The notes below the pieces were generated by a model. The model had not been told where the DNA came from. It saw nothing but the letters and a program-made list of their open reading frames with translations, and ran no database searches. Below are positions 21,299 to 31,823 of a stretch of DNA of 64,000 nucleotides, piece by piece. Numbering within the stretch: the stretch's first letter is position 1; the number at the start of each line of letters is the position of its first letter. Origin of the DNA: Branchinecta lynchi (Eukaryota > Arthropoda > Branchiopoda > Anostraca > Branchinectidae); assembly GCA_023053575.1 (NCBI GenBank), contig JAKZAP010000012.1, forward strand, positions 8,246,230 through 8,310,229, read 5' to 3'. Position numbers and translations under genes: made by a program.

Positions 21299-23346
21299 AA
21301 CAAGAGCTGTAAGCTCTTTTGGCACTTGCATGGGTTAAGATGTTTTGATTGATCAAAAGTAAGTTTCGACTCTGCGGTTGTGATGCGCACTCTAACGGAG
21401 CTAGAACTTCATTTGTAAGCAAAACCCTTGAGGCGAGGCAAAAATGATAATGGGCTGATGAGCATCATAAAAATGCATGTATTGCTTAAAAGTATATTTT
21501 TTCCTTTGCGGTTAAGATTGGTACTTTAAGGAATAATCGGATTCGGGAAGTAGCAATTTCTAAGCAAATGTTGTTGAATCTCTAATATTCCAGCTAAGTT
21601 TCATCGTCCTAGCAATCTGGAAGTACCTCAGCTCGCGATCACCGGAATCCCAGACCCCGCCACCCACAATACCCGGAGCCAATCCGGTTCTATAAACGAT
21701 TAATCCAGAGCATCTGTTTGTCATTCCCACGAAGTTCGATCCCGATCACACCAGCCTAAGCGGGTAAAATATTCCCTCCCCCCCCCAAACAATTGTCGGA
21801 TTCGGTCCGGAAATGACATGGATCACCAGAGAGAAATGTCCTCTGTTCAGTTATTAAATTTTACTCGAATCCGATCACCTGTTCCAAAGTTACGCATGAC
21901 TCAATATCCCGGATTCCCCTCCCTCGACTCCCCCCAAGATTATCATACTGAGGATTTTTTTTTTATTCGAAGTCAGTTTGACCGGGTCCCTGATATGCCT
22001 GCCAAGTTTCGTCGTGAAAATCCCAAAAACCGGAATTCCGGGAAACCTCCTCCCCCCCCCCCCTCAAGTGTCCGGAGCCAGTCAAATTGTGTCAAAGATT
22101 TACTTGGAGCAGATGTTTGTTCTTCCCAACAAGTTTCACTCCGATCCCTCCATTCTAACCGTTTCTCGAGATTTCCGGTACCCCCCCCCCCCCCCCCCCC
22201 CCCCCCACCAACTCCCCCATGGTGCCTGAAGCCAATCCGATTCAGTAAATGATTTACCTATAGCATCTGCTTGTTATTCCCACAAAGTTCCATCCCGATA
22301 TCTCAGTCTAAGTGGTTCACGTATCCCCCCCCCCCCCCCCAATATTTGTTGGATCCGGTACGGATATGAAAAAGATTACCAGAGAAATGTCCTCTGTTCA
22401 ATTCTTAAATTTCACCCGTTCCAAAGTTACGCAAGACTGAATATTCCGGATTCCTCTCCCTCCACTCCCCCCACCATTATCAGATCGACAAAATTTGTAT
22501 TTTGAAGTCAGTTTGATCGAGTCCCTGATATGCCTGCCAAGTTTCATCGTGAAAGTCACAAAAACCACCTTCACCGGAATTCCGGGACCCTAATGTCCGG
22601 ATCCAGTACAGTTGTCGTGTTATCTAGAGCAGATGCTTGTTCTTCCCAGCAAGTTTCACTCCGATTCCTCCATTCTAACCGTTTCTTGAAATTTCCGGTC
22701 TCCCCCCCAACCCCCCCCTGGCTACCGAATCCGATCAAGACTTTAAATGGGACATCCCAGATATGTAATCTATTCAGTTCTTAAGTTTCATTACAATCCG
22801 ATCACCCGTTCGAAAGTTACACACTACTCAATTTCCCGGATTCCCCTGCCCTCCACTCCCCCCCCAAAATGGTCGGATCGGAAAACTGATTATTTCTAAG
22901 TTTGTTTGGTCGGGTCTCTGATAAGCCTGCCAAGTTTCATGGTCCTAGCACATCTGGAAGTACCCTAACTCGAAAAAGTGTGACAAAATGCCCTCAATTT
23001 TCAAGTTTCCAGTGCCCTCCACTCCCCCGCATATGGTCGGATCGGAAAACTGATTATCTCCAGGTTAGTTTGGTCGGGTCCCTGATATGCCTGCCAAGTT
23101 TCATGGTTATTTTGAGGCTGTATTTAGGAGAATTGCGAGAAACCGCTACCCCATGTGGAACTCTAGAGACTTTACAGAAATTCCCGCGCGCTACCTTCAG
23201 AAAATGCTCGACCGTGCGTACTTTCCTGTGCAACATCTGGAAGTACCCTAACTCGAAAAAGTGTGACAAAAACTCGGACAGACCGACAGACGGAATTGTG
23301 ATCGGTATATGGCACTTGAGCCAGAGGCTGCTAAGTGCCATAAAAA
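21299..23346 (+). mobile_element. DINE-like family 2, copy 1
   Basis: Starts AACAAGAGCTGTAAGCTC and ends with a 3' hairpin (stem TATGGCACTT / AAGTGCCATA at about 23308-23343), followed by AAAA. The 5' end carries TTTGGCACTTGC, matching the hairpin stem, so the subterminal repeat plus 3' stem-loop layout of Helentrons is present. Upstream of the hairpin is a short GACCGACAGACGG microsatellite remnant. The interior is C-rich units with GCCAAGTTTCATCGTGAAA and CAAGTTTCACTCCGATCCCT. Non-coding. Confidence 0.7.
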
Positions 23347-23386
23347 GGAAATTATGTGAACTTTCTTCACAAGCCCTTCGGTGGCC

Positions 23387-23478
23387 CAGTGGTAGAGCAC
23401 TTGCAATTAAAGCCGGAGGTCATTGGACCGAATTCCACCCGTGGAGCGGTTTCGTCTTCCAATTCACTACTTAAATAG
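23387..23478 (+). mobile_element. tRNA-derived SINE head
   Basis: TGGCCCAGTGGTAGAGCA is a good RNA polymerase III A box, and GGTCATTGGACCGAATTCCA, about 45 nt later, contains a degenerate B box. A cloverleaf is only partly possible, so this is a SINE head rather than a working tRNA. It is followed by the dispersed repeat described at 6105-6240. Confidence 0.6.
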
Positions 23479-23814
23479 ACACTAAAGCACAACTCTTACT
23501 AGAAATGAGCTTTCCCTGACGAAATGGCTCGGAAATATCATTTTTCGAAAATAACATTACTTTCCACGTGAAATTCGCGATCTTCTTGTTAGCGCTTGTC
23601 CACTCTATTCAGCTTCCCGCCCTCTGACGCCGCGGCTGGACGCAGAATATTTGAAAATTGAACGCGCTGTGGGGGAAAAGCTTCCGAAGGGTTGGAGCCC
23701 AAGAGCCAGAACTTTTTTGAACTGGATTGAGAAAAGCTGAAAGTGACCAACGCAAGTTTGAACTCAGTGGCTGAACATCTTTCAATTGGAGAAAAAGCTG
23801 AGAAGTCATCGGGA

Positions 23815-24480
23815 ACCACGGTGCTGTCCCCCACAAGGAGTGACGAGGCGAGATTCGGTAGCGCCTGCTCGCTTACACCTCAAGAAAAGGAAGTTTCTGT
23901 CTGGCAACCTAGGAAAACCCAAACAAAACATCCAAATAAAATAATTCACAAGGATTTTGTATAGACGGAGATTTCCGAGGTTGATAAACCACGTAGATTG
24001 CCACTGGAGGTGCGAAAAGAGTGAAAAGAAAGAGGGGTTCTTTAAAGCCTTATCTATATTAGTGCTCATTCTACGTCCATTCCATACTCGTTTCAAAGTT
24101 CCAGTTATTTTTGTTCACGAGAATGGCACTACGCTGGTTTGTGTATTCGTTGTGTTCGGCAAATTTGGGTTCAGACCAAGTTCAATCTTATTGGTTGCCA
24201 GGACCTCATTTATCAGAGGTTAGTTTATCCGTATCCGTGTCATCAAAACAAGCGGAGTCTAGCAAGTTTTTATCAAAGTTTTGGTCGCGGTTGACAAAAC
24301 CAGCGGAGTCTCGCAAGTTTTTATCAAAGTTTTGGTCGCGGTTGACTTAGCCGGTTTAATTTCTGTTTCAAAACGCCTCGAAGTTCACCGTTTGCACAAC
24401 GAGTGTTTTTCCGACCCTGGCGATCCTTGCCCGGTCGCCACTGAAGTCACAAAGTTCGACGGTCGAAGTTTCAGAAGAAA
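23815..24480. repeat. Intron segment duplicated between genes A and B
   Basis: CCACGGTGCTGTCCCCCACA through GCAACCTAGGAAAA and onward to CGCCTCGAAGTTCACCGTTT is repeated at 30760-31310 in the gene B intron. It is shared ancestral intron sequence. Copy A has a 51-bp tandem duplication (units beginning at 24251 and 24302, AGCGGAGTCT) that copy B lacks. Confidence 0.75.
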
Positions 24481-24610
24481 AATTAAAAATAATAGGGCGG
24501 CAAAACAGCATTTGAGATTCGTTCATTGGAAGAAAAAGATTAATTGTAAAATTAAGATTGAACTGCTGCCGGGACATAGGAACGGTGACCATCGATCTAA
24601 AACGGTATTA

Positions 24611-26215
24611 AACAAGACCAAAGGTTTCGACGGGATCCCAAAACTGTGGTAGATATCAGATGATCCGTACAATCGAATCTTGTACATTTCCGATTCTTCG
24701 CCAGACCCTTTAACATTTTTGCTATTATCCATAATCAACCGCTTGAATATGCAGACAAAACAATGTTACCGTTTTGAATTTTTTTGCTTACAACTAATCA
24801 AACGAGGAAACCAAGTTCAAATACGGATTCAACAAGCAGGTTTACTCCAATATCTCATATCTAATCGACTTCAAAAGATCTCTTAGAATTTTTTTTTTTT
24901 TTTTAACCGATTCCTCGAATTTTAGCAGCATTTCTGGCAAACTGCATTCAGAGCAAAAGATCTAGTGACACAGAGAGCCGAACCTTTAAATCCAAATATA
25001 AAGGTTTTTGCAGATTTTGCCAGCTTATACATCAAGGAAATAAAGTTAAAAATTCGATTCAGCATGTCCGCTTATCCCCATACCGAATCTGTAATCGACT
25101 TCAGAAAAAACTTTGAGCTTCAACCAAATTTCCAGTTTTGGTCGAAATCCTTGTGAATCATTTGTCCGGTGAGAAAACTAAGTTCAGATATGGATTCAAT
25201 GAGCCTCCTTACCTCTTTAACGAATATTTTACAGAGAATATTTGTATGTACCCTAGATCCGAAACCCCCTCCTCTGCCTCTAAATATAGGGCTGAAGGAC
25301 CCATCTACGGACTTGGCGTGTACTTTGCCAGTGAATCCTTCTACAAACTTTGAACAAGATTTATCAACCCTTCGATCCCCCCCCCCCCCGACAATCGAAA
25401 ACCCACAAAATACGCACATTAGGTTTAAACAGTCTTCTATTCAACCCAAGTAACTTGGTGCGTATACGATACGCCGACCATCCCCCTGAGCGCATAGATT
25501 AAACAAAGTGACGTTACCCCACAGAGGTTTCGCGTGCGTGAATAAAGGGGTAGGTTGGGGATTGGTCAATGGTCAAAAATTGATCATCAAATTTTGTTAA
25601 ATTGTTACCAGATGGTTGTTGAATGCATTCTGACTTCTCGACCCAGTAAATACCGGTTGGGACTTTAGAGATAACTAAACTGGTCGCATACACTTTTTGT
25701 TTATCACTGGTGTGTTCGAAAGTTGCAACAGCATATCTCATCACTCTATATCGACTATGTTAAAACTTCATGCTGAATTTCCGGATTCAGCGCGAACCAA
25801 TTGTCCGGCGTGAAAATAATTTTCATATTCTTATTCATCATGTATTCCTCCCTCTGAATCGAACATCTAACCAACTTCAGATACAACTTTTACTTTTTCA
25901 AAAATTTCCGGTTTTTACCTGATTCCGGTGAACTACTTATCCTGCGCGAAAATAATTTTCATATTCGGATTCAGCATGTTTCCTTGCCCCTAAACCGACT
26001 ATCTCATTAGCTTCAAAAAAATTATTTGCCGTCCCTTGTTTTGAACCCCCCCCCCCCCAAACCCTAATATAGGGCTACAGGGCTCATCTTCGAACTTGAC
26101 CTGTACTTTGACCCAAAGAGTCATCGTGCCATCTGAACAAAATATCTCAATCGCTTCGAGAGTTACGACGACTTTTGCGATGTCATATGTATCCCTTCAA
26201 TTACGTTTTGGGATC
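24611..26215 (+). mobile_element. DINE-like family 1, copy 3
   Basis: Starts AACAAGACCAAAGGTTTCGA and ends TTACGTTTTGGGATCT. It keeps the internal TTCCGG/CAGCATGT units but they are eroded, and the ACGG microsatellite is lost. The homologous site upstream of gene B (about 37010-37040) has no element, so this is a copy-specific insertion in the gene A intron. Confidence 0.65.
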
Positions 26216-26408
26216 TTCAAACTTCGTTCAAAAACCGCAACTAGTTTTTTTCTGTTTCCATGTTTATGTTCGACAAAAATGGCAGATTTGCGTAGATTAG
26301 AAAATTGGAACATGAACTGCATCCACTGAGACTTATGCTTTTACAGAAGTTGTTATATGCCAGTAGTTATTTTCATGTGTTCAGCACAAAAGAACAGAAA
26401 GTGCTTAC

Positions 26409-26448
26409 CACTTGCCACAATCGCCAAAAACAAGATTATATTTTTCAT
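26409..26448 (-). pseudogene. CTLD gene A, exon 1 (signal peptide)
   Basis: The 40-nt exon reads MKNIILFLAIVAS plus one base, followed by a donor GTAAGC. It has an uninterrupted start codon and a hydrophobic signal-peptide core, and splices in phase 1 to the exon beginning at 10323. The exon itself is undamaged; it is called part of a pseudogene because exon 2 carries three lesions. The intron would be about 16 kb. Confidence 0.75.
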
Positions 26449-26660
26449 GTTGTTTCTTAAACACTGACTCAAAGTTACCCGAGTAGGCCTATGTGTTGAT
26501 AAGGCAAGCCGTTTTATCTCGTTGGCCCATTGTTTTTTCAGTGTACTGCCATGCCGATCAAAGATCGCAGAGATGTACACACACAAACCACCATCCAAAA
26601 GATTACAATTAATGTGCCGATGGTAGCAGCATTAGAAGGAAACGATGAATTTGGTTTACA
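26449..26660 (-). promoter_or_regulatory. Conserved upstream region of gene A
   Basis: About 200 bp upstream of the ATG is conserved with gene B (37270-37475) and partly with gene C. On the minus strand it contains AGATAA (plus-strand 26514-26519, 66 nt from the ATG) and TTATCA (26497-26502, 49 nt from the ATG), both fitting GATA-factor sites; the first overlaps GATAAAAC, which could also act as a TATA-like box. CTTTGATC further upstream fits a TCF/LEF site. Function is inferred from conservation only. Confidence 0.5.
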
Positions 26661-27169
26661 TGTGTTCTTTCTATACGCTTTTATTGGCTGGTGTCTGGCC
26701 TGTCGTCGCTTCGCAATTCGGTTCGTGTTTGCTTGGTACCTAAGAAATGTTTCGTTTCCTCTCTGAGCCACTATAGTTATCCGGAATAGTTATCCACAAT
26801 CCGGAATATCGAGTAATGCATAACTTTTGAATGGGTAATCGGATGCCAATGAAATTTAATAATTGAACAGAGAGCATGTCTCTGATGTTCTCTTCATGTC
26901 CAGATCGTATCCAACAACTTGGAGGGGGGGGGGGGAAGCATATGACCAGATTAGCCTGGAGAGATGGAACTTGATGGGAATAAGAAATAAATGCATTCTG
27001 GAATTTCAGTGATCACGAGTTACGATACTTGGACGATGAAACTTGGCTGGAACGTCAACACGGTTTACATTGCTAACAAAGGCATCAAACAGTCTGATTT
27101 TTATTGTTAATAGTCTTTTCTACTGACGTTATTTTATATTTTTTCATCGTTTGCTTGAATAGAAAATTA

Positions 27170-27430
27170 TGTACAGCCCACTGCTCGCTATTATACTGTC
27201 ATGAGTGTCCATACCACGAGCACAACACAAATTTAGCCTCCCCTGTTTCCTCGATGTTTGCACCGCATCTTAGTCTTGCTGGAATTTTCTACGTCCGCCA
27301 CTGAACTCATGAACAGTTCGCTGAAGCTTCTCTCGCGAAGCGTGCTGGGCGGCGCCACGACGGAGGCCCATTTTTGATGAATGGGAAGGATAGGTCTGTG
27401 CATTACTCTATAGTTTTATTTTGCTCTGAT
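27170..27430. mobile_element. Second copy of the GAGCAAA-type MITE, inverted
   Basis: Reverse complement of much of 11070-11292 (TTGCTGGAATTTTCTACGTC, GGGCGGCGCCACGACGGAGG, ATTACTCTATAG). The right end TTTATTTTGCTC matches the terminal repeat; the left end is unclear. Confidence 0.5.
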
Positions 27431-27459
27431 CAACACATGAGTGGTTAGAAAGTACTTTG

Positions 27460-28560
27460 TATCACTTGACAATTGGCTTCACTTGAGAATTCTGAAAGCT
27501 TTTGTTAGAGTGTGGAAGTGACCGAAGCCACAATATGGCTTCGGTCCGACATCAGACAATTTGTGTTGGCGGAATTGTAAAAGCTATTACGGAAGAGTCC
27601 GGGTGTTGCAGTCCATTTTTAGTTTATGAACAATCCAATCTTGTGGCCGAGGTGGTCGGTTTTCACCATTTTTCGTGAATCGGCAGCCAGCAAGTTGAAA
27701 CGTGGGCTACTTCTGGGCATTGAGGTCTAGTTGTGCTTTTTGGGGTCCCAATCCCCACATGGTGCAGGGGCAATTTGTCAAATTTTGTCCAATAACTACT
27801 AATGCTCCCACCGAGGCTACAGCTCGAGATAGGGCGATAGAATTCCGTAAGTTGTGCCTTAAGAACTTAGGTTTGGGAAGATACTGTCTAAGGTCACCAC
27901 TCACACTATCCCCAATTATGGGCAACTGGACCCAGATTGCCCATAAGTAAAGTTCATGTTGATGTTGTCAGGCTCGTGGACACTAGGGTCTCTTTATGCC
28001 CTTTTGGGGTCCTAGCCCCCAGATCCTCTTGGTTCAGGGGCAATTACTGCTCAATGATTATTGTTCTTCATAGCTGAAGATAGGGAGATGATATTCCTTG
28101 TGATTTTAGATCCTAGAGTTGGCACGATGCTTTTCGAGTTTGCCCCCCCCCCCCGGCCCCCCTTGACCCCGTTCATGGGCAACAGGGACAGATTGCCCAT
28201 AAGTGTGTGACCCGTGACTGTTATCAAATTTAAGTTGGCACAAATTTGAAAATATCGGTCTAGATGTGCGTTTTCAAAGAACGAATAACCTAATAGTTCA
28301 TCCGTGTCACTATCTCTGTAACATGACCATGCGGAGTCGAACAAATCCTTTTGCCAAATTCAACTTAGTATCGCAGATGGCCAGGAAGTTAGGCCAACTT
28401 GTTTGCAATCTGGCATCTGAAGTAAAAGCCGAAACAATATTAAATACCAATACTTTGCATAGTATTGGTAGATTGAAAACTGCTTCTAGAATTAGAACAG
28501 ATGAGAACAAGTGCAGAATAATTCCCAGGGCTACCACTACAGTTCGCGAATAATTTGTCT
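27460..28560. repeat. Segmental duplication with about 265-bp tandem units
   Basis: Sequence at 27460-27670 matches 53160-53400, and the following units (TTTTGGGGTCC..AGCCCC..GGTTCAGGGGCAATT..TTGCCCATAAGTAAAG) match 57110-57600. Two units are tandem here (starting about 27700 and 27965). The flank at 28240-28350 matches 57630-57660 and 57900-57970. It is downstream of gene B and gene C in both places. No coding signal survives. Confidence 0.7.
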
Positions 28561-28603
28561 CTGATCATTTCCCTAAAATGTATTAGTTAATCTGTTGTTG
28601 ATT

Positions 28604-28968
28604 GAATAAAATACTTTCGGCCTATGGTCATAATTTCTTCTTTCATATTCGCGATGCAATGTAACTAGTCCAAGCTTAATGCGACGTCAAGTTAGCATGG
28701 GTAGATTTTGGAAGCTGGTACTACAGTTGCTGAAAGAAATTCAACTTAACGCTCCAGATCCATCTGCTGACTGTCCTGGTTCGAAAATATTCTTATTAGC
28801 AATTTAAGAGGGGAAAGCCTTCCAGTAAACGATGGATAAATATATTAAGCCGTCTGAACTGACGTCATATGAGTTTAGATTCCTATCTGCTTTTCAGTCT
28901 AGATTCTAGACTAAAATAACTCAAATCCGAGACAAAAGCTGGTCTAGTTTATTGTTCTGCTTAAGTCG
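28604..28968. repeat. 3' flank of gene B shared with gene C
   Basis: GATTGAATAAAATACTTTCG through AAAGCTGGTCTAGTTTATTG is repeated at 60308-60695. It belongs to the duplicated gene block. Gene A lacks this flank. Confidence 0.8.
28948..28953 (-). terminator. Poly(A) signal AATAAA of gene B
   Basis: Canonical AATAAA on the minus strand, 16-21 nt after the TAG stop at 28969-28971. The same hexamer in the same context follows gene C (60660-60665). Confidence 0.6.
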
Positions 28969-29846
28969 TTACATATCTACAAGTTTAGCTGTCACTTTAC
29001 AGACAAACGGAAGTGTTGAGGGGCCAGACATGGCGATATCTACAGCTCGCCAAGCTGAATAAGAATCACTAAAGTATCCTCCGTAGCCTGAATAATAGCT
29101 TTCATACCAGTCTGAAAAGACCCTTGTTGTTCCATCAGTCCAACGCAGGTCATCATACGTTATTCCAATCCACGTTGCGTAACCTGTGGTTATATTCTCT
29201 AGGTATGAGTTCTCTTCGCTAGAGTGAATGGATACAAGTTCCGTCCCTTCAGCACGGCAGTAGCTCTGGGCATCCTGCCAACGCAAATTAGACAGGACTA
29301 GTCTGTAGCAGTAGCAGCCCGCATTCGCTGAAGAGGTGGACCAACACTCCAGCGAGTATCCGGAGGGGCATGACTGCTCTACGGGTGGCGGTATCGTTGT
29401 GGGAGCTTGTTCTGGCTTCTGGCAGATCACAGGGCGTAGCTCGCTGCACCCGCTGTCGGACCATTCGAAAGGCGCTGCGAAGCCTCCGTCCGAACTGCCG
29501 ACGAAGTGAACACAATTGCTGCTGTTGGCTCCGTTCGATGGTTTGTCCTCTGCCCAGTTTGCATAGTCAAACTCAGTACCATCCTCCCAGGCGAAACTTG
29601 AGTTCACGCGGTTGAGACCCAACCACGATCCTCGGCTAAAATCAGACGGGAAGACGTAGATAAACTTGTTCTCGTTTTCCGAGTGGATGGAGACTATGTC
29701 GCCACCGAATCCGCGGCAGATCTGCTTAGCTACGTCATAGCGAATGTAGCCGTCGACGAACTGATAGCAGCTACAGGACTCGACGTTGCAGATCTGCTCC
29801 CAACCTTCCTCACATGCAATCTCTTTATCAAGCTCACTGGTAAGGA
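28969..29846 (-). CDS. CTLD gene B, exon 2: secreted two-domain C-type lectin-like protein
   Basis: This is the large second exon of the intact gene. Joined in phase 1 to the exon at 37230-37269, it gives about 305 residues: signal peptide, a short Cys-rich neck (CEEGWEQIC, CSCY), CTLD1 at about 40-156, a Thr/Pro linker (APTTIPPPVEQ) and CTLD2 at about 190-297. CTLD1 has the WLGL and WSDSGC..VIC landmarks with four cysteines in the usual places. The calcium/sugar motif EPN or QPD is replaced by KPS, and WND by WSD. CTLD2 has WIGI and a final FVCK but lacks the inner disulfide and any EPN/WND. Calcium-dependent mannose or galactose binding is therefore unlikely; ligand unknown. Exon start chosen at the acceptor TTTTCAG (29847-29853); the open frame above it is retroposon sequence, not protein. 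Confidence 0.88.
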
Positions 29847-29864
29847 CTGAAAAATAGGTGTAAG

Positions 29865-30215
29865 TAAGTAAGTAAGTAAGTAATTTATTTATGACCCGCC
29901 ATTTTGAAAAGGCGGAGTAAATGAAGAAAATAAACAAAACACATAAACACACAGAAAAAGAAACTTAATTTTCAATCTTCGGTCAGGAAGCAGTGAAAGA
30001 CGTCGTGCGCTGGTTGGGCCCTGTTGTTCATAATTTTTGAAAGCGACGAGGAAACATCCAAAAGGGTAACACTTGCATCTTCAATTTCTCCGTCAATGTT
30101 ATGACATAATTTCGACAAGTGGAGCAGGTGCTTTGCATATTTAAAATAACATGATCTCATCTTCTTAATCTCCTTCATCGCAGAACATAAGTGACGCCAG
30201 AACAAAATAGTATAG
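29865..30215 (-). pseudogene. 5'-truncated retroposon in gene B intron, (TTAC)n tail
   Basis: The minus strand encodes about 77 residues ending QPAHDVFHCFLTED-stop (29972-30205), then a 3' UTR with GGCGGGTCATAAATAAATTA and a (TTAC)n tail directly next to the lectin exon's acceptor. The copy at 3589-3738 has the same 3' end. It is probably the C-terminal end of a LINE ORF or a LINE-mobilised sequence; no catalytic motif remains. The tail lies about 15 bp from the splice acceptor without destroying it. Confidence 0.55.
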
Positions 30216-30519
30216 AAGGAGAGCAGAAGGTGCTGTACAAATTTCCCAAAGCTTTACGAGTATAGCCCCCCCCCCCCGGTTGGGGACGATGCGCCCTTAT
30301 GCGCTACGGATTGATTTATAAACTTCTTGAACAACCGAAGAGCAAAATTTTGACAATGAAGATTTGAATGTTATGCCGAGCCGCCGGAGAGTCTGTTGAT
30401 TTGACGATAAATGATCCAAGAGATATAGAAGCTTTGGATGCATTCGAACCATTTGACGAAGGGTTGAAATGCAGTTCAAGAGTTGATTTGCAAGCATACC
30501 CAAACTGTAGTGGCTGGAT

Positions 30520-31310
30520 TAGCCGCTTTCAACTTAGATCATATAATAATAGATAACTACGTGGATGAAGAAAATAAACTAAGCGTTTTGTGAAAAATTG
30601 GCCGTTTCCGGTAAAATAACCCCAAATCACCTAACAAAAACTTCGCCAAATTCGGTGACAAATCACCACTTGTGGAAACCCTGGTGCGTTTCAGGCTGAT
30701 ATTAACTAGTGATATCATTAATTTCAAGTCTTGCGGGAATACTATCCAGTCCAACCACGGTGCTGTCCCCCACAAGGAGAGATGACACAAGATTTGGCAG
30801 CGCCTGCTCGCTTACACCTCAAGCCAAAAACGAAGTTACTGTCTGGCAACCTAGAAAAATCCCCGCTAGCACTCAAAAGCACCAAATAAAGCAATTCAAA
30901 AGGATTTGTAAAGACGGAGATTTCCGAGGTCTGTATAGCACGTACGTTGCCACTGGAGGTGCGAAAACAGTGAAACAAAAGAGGGGTCTTTTAGAGCCTT
31001 ATCTACGCTAGTGCTTCACTCTACTTCCCATCCATGCTCGTTTCAAAGTTCCCGTCATTTTTGTTCACGAGAATGATTTATGCATTCGTTGCCTTTGGCG
31101 ACTTCCGATTCAGATGAAGCTCAATGTTATTGGTAACCAGGACCTCTTTTATCAGAGGTTGCTTTATCCGTATCCATGCAATCAAAAGCGTGGGAGTCTC
31201 GCAAGGCTGGAAGCAGAAGTTCCGTTTTTATCAAAGATTTTTTTCGCCCTTGGCTTAGCCCGTTTAATTGATGTTTCAGAACGCCTCGAAGTTCACCGTT
31301 TGCGTAACTA
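30520..31310. other. Gene B intron, homologous to gene A intron
   Basis: Blocks at 30520-30560, 30600-30680 and 30690-30750 align with gene A intron at 10390-10440, 10970-11040 and 11290-11360. The block from 30760 jumps to 23815 in gene A. Between 11360 and 23815, gene A has gained about 12.4 kb that gene B lacks. Confidence 0.75.
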
Positions 31311-31823
31311 GTAGCCGTGTTTTTTGTAAAACTCCATTTTCCTTACGCCGTTCTCCGTTCTAGTAAGCTTCTCCGTAATCTTCTTCGTTCTCCGTAAGCC
31401 CGATTTTTGTTGAATGAGTTTCAAACTCTTTCTCCGTTGAGGTTGTTACAAAAAGCGCCTATTTTTAATTGAGGAGATTCAGTTTTCAATTGAACTTAAA
31501 AAATCAACATTTGCGGACGATGTCACCAATTTTTGTGTCCACTCACCTGCAGCTGATGAACACAACTTTTACTGCAGGGATGTTATTTGCCTGTGTGTGT
31601 GGGGTGGAAGGGGGGGGGAGGGCTGGCGTTCCAAGGGGGCCCAGAGCCACCCAGGAAAATAGCCGGAAAAATTCAGTTTCTCTTCAGGAATTGCCACATC
31701 TGGTAACTCCTGATAATTTAACCCTTTAATCCGTTTTAATGAGTCATTGTTCGAGGATCGATTGTCTTCAAGACGCGTTTGAGCCTGGATCAGTTGTGTG
31801 TCTGAACTCTGAGCTCTTGTCAG

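Noticed and set aside
21818..22252. Proline-rich 144-residue frame as a gene
   Set aside because: The Pro runs are C homopolymers of a DINE-like element; the same blocks recur non-coding elsewhere.
28969..29952. 327-residue open frame starting MCLCVLFIFF as the full gene B protein
   Set aside because: The first 35 residues come from the (TTAC)n retroposon tail. A strong acceptor lies at 29847-29853 and the true signal peptide is in the exon at 37230.
30560..31011. Open frames at 30557-30790 and 30709-31011 as lectin-region genes
   Set aside because: They lie in intron sequence shared with gene A, where the frames are not kept.
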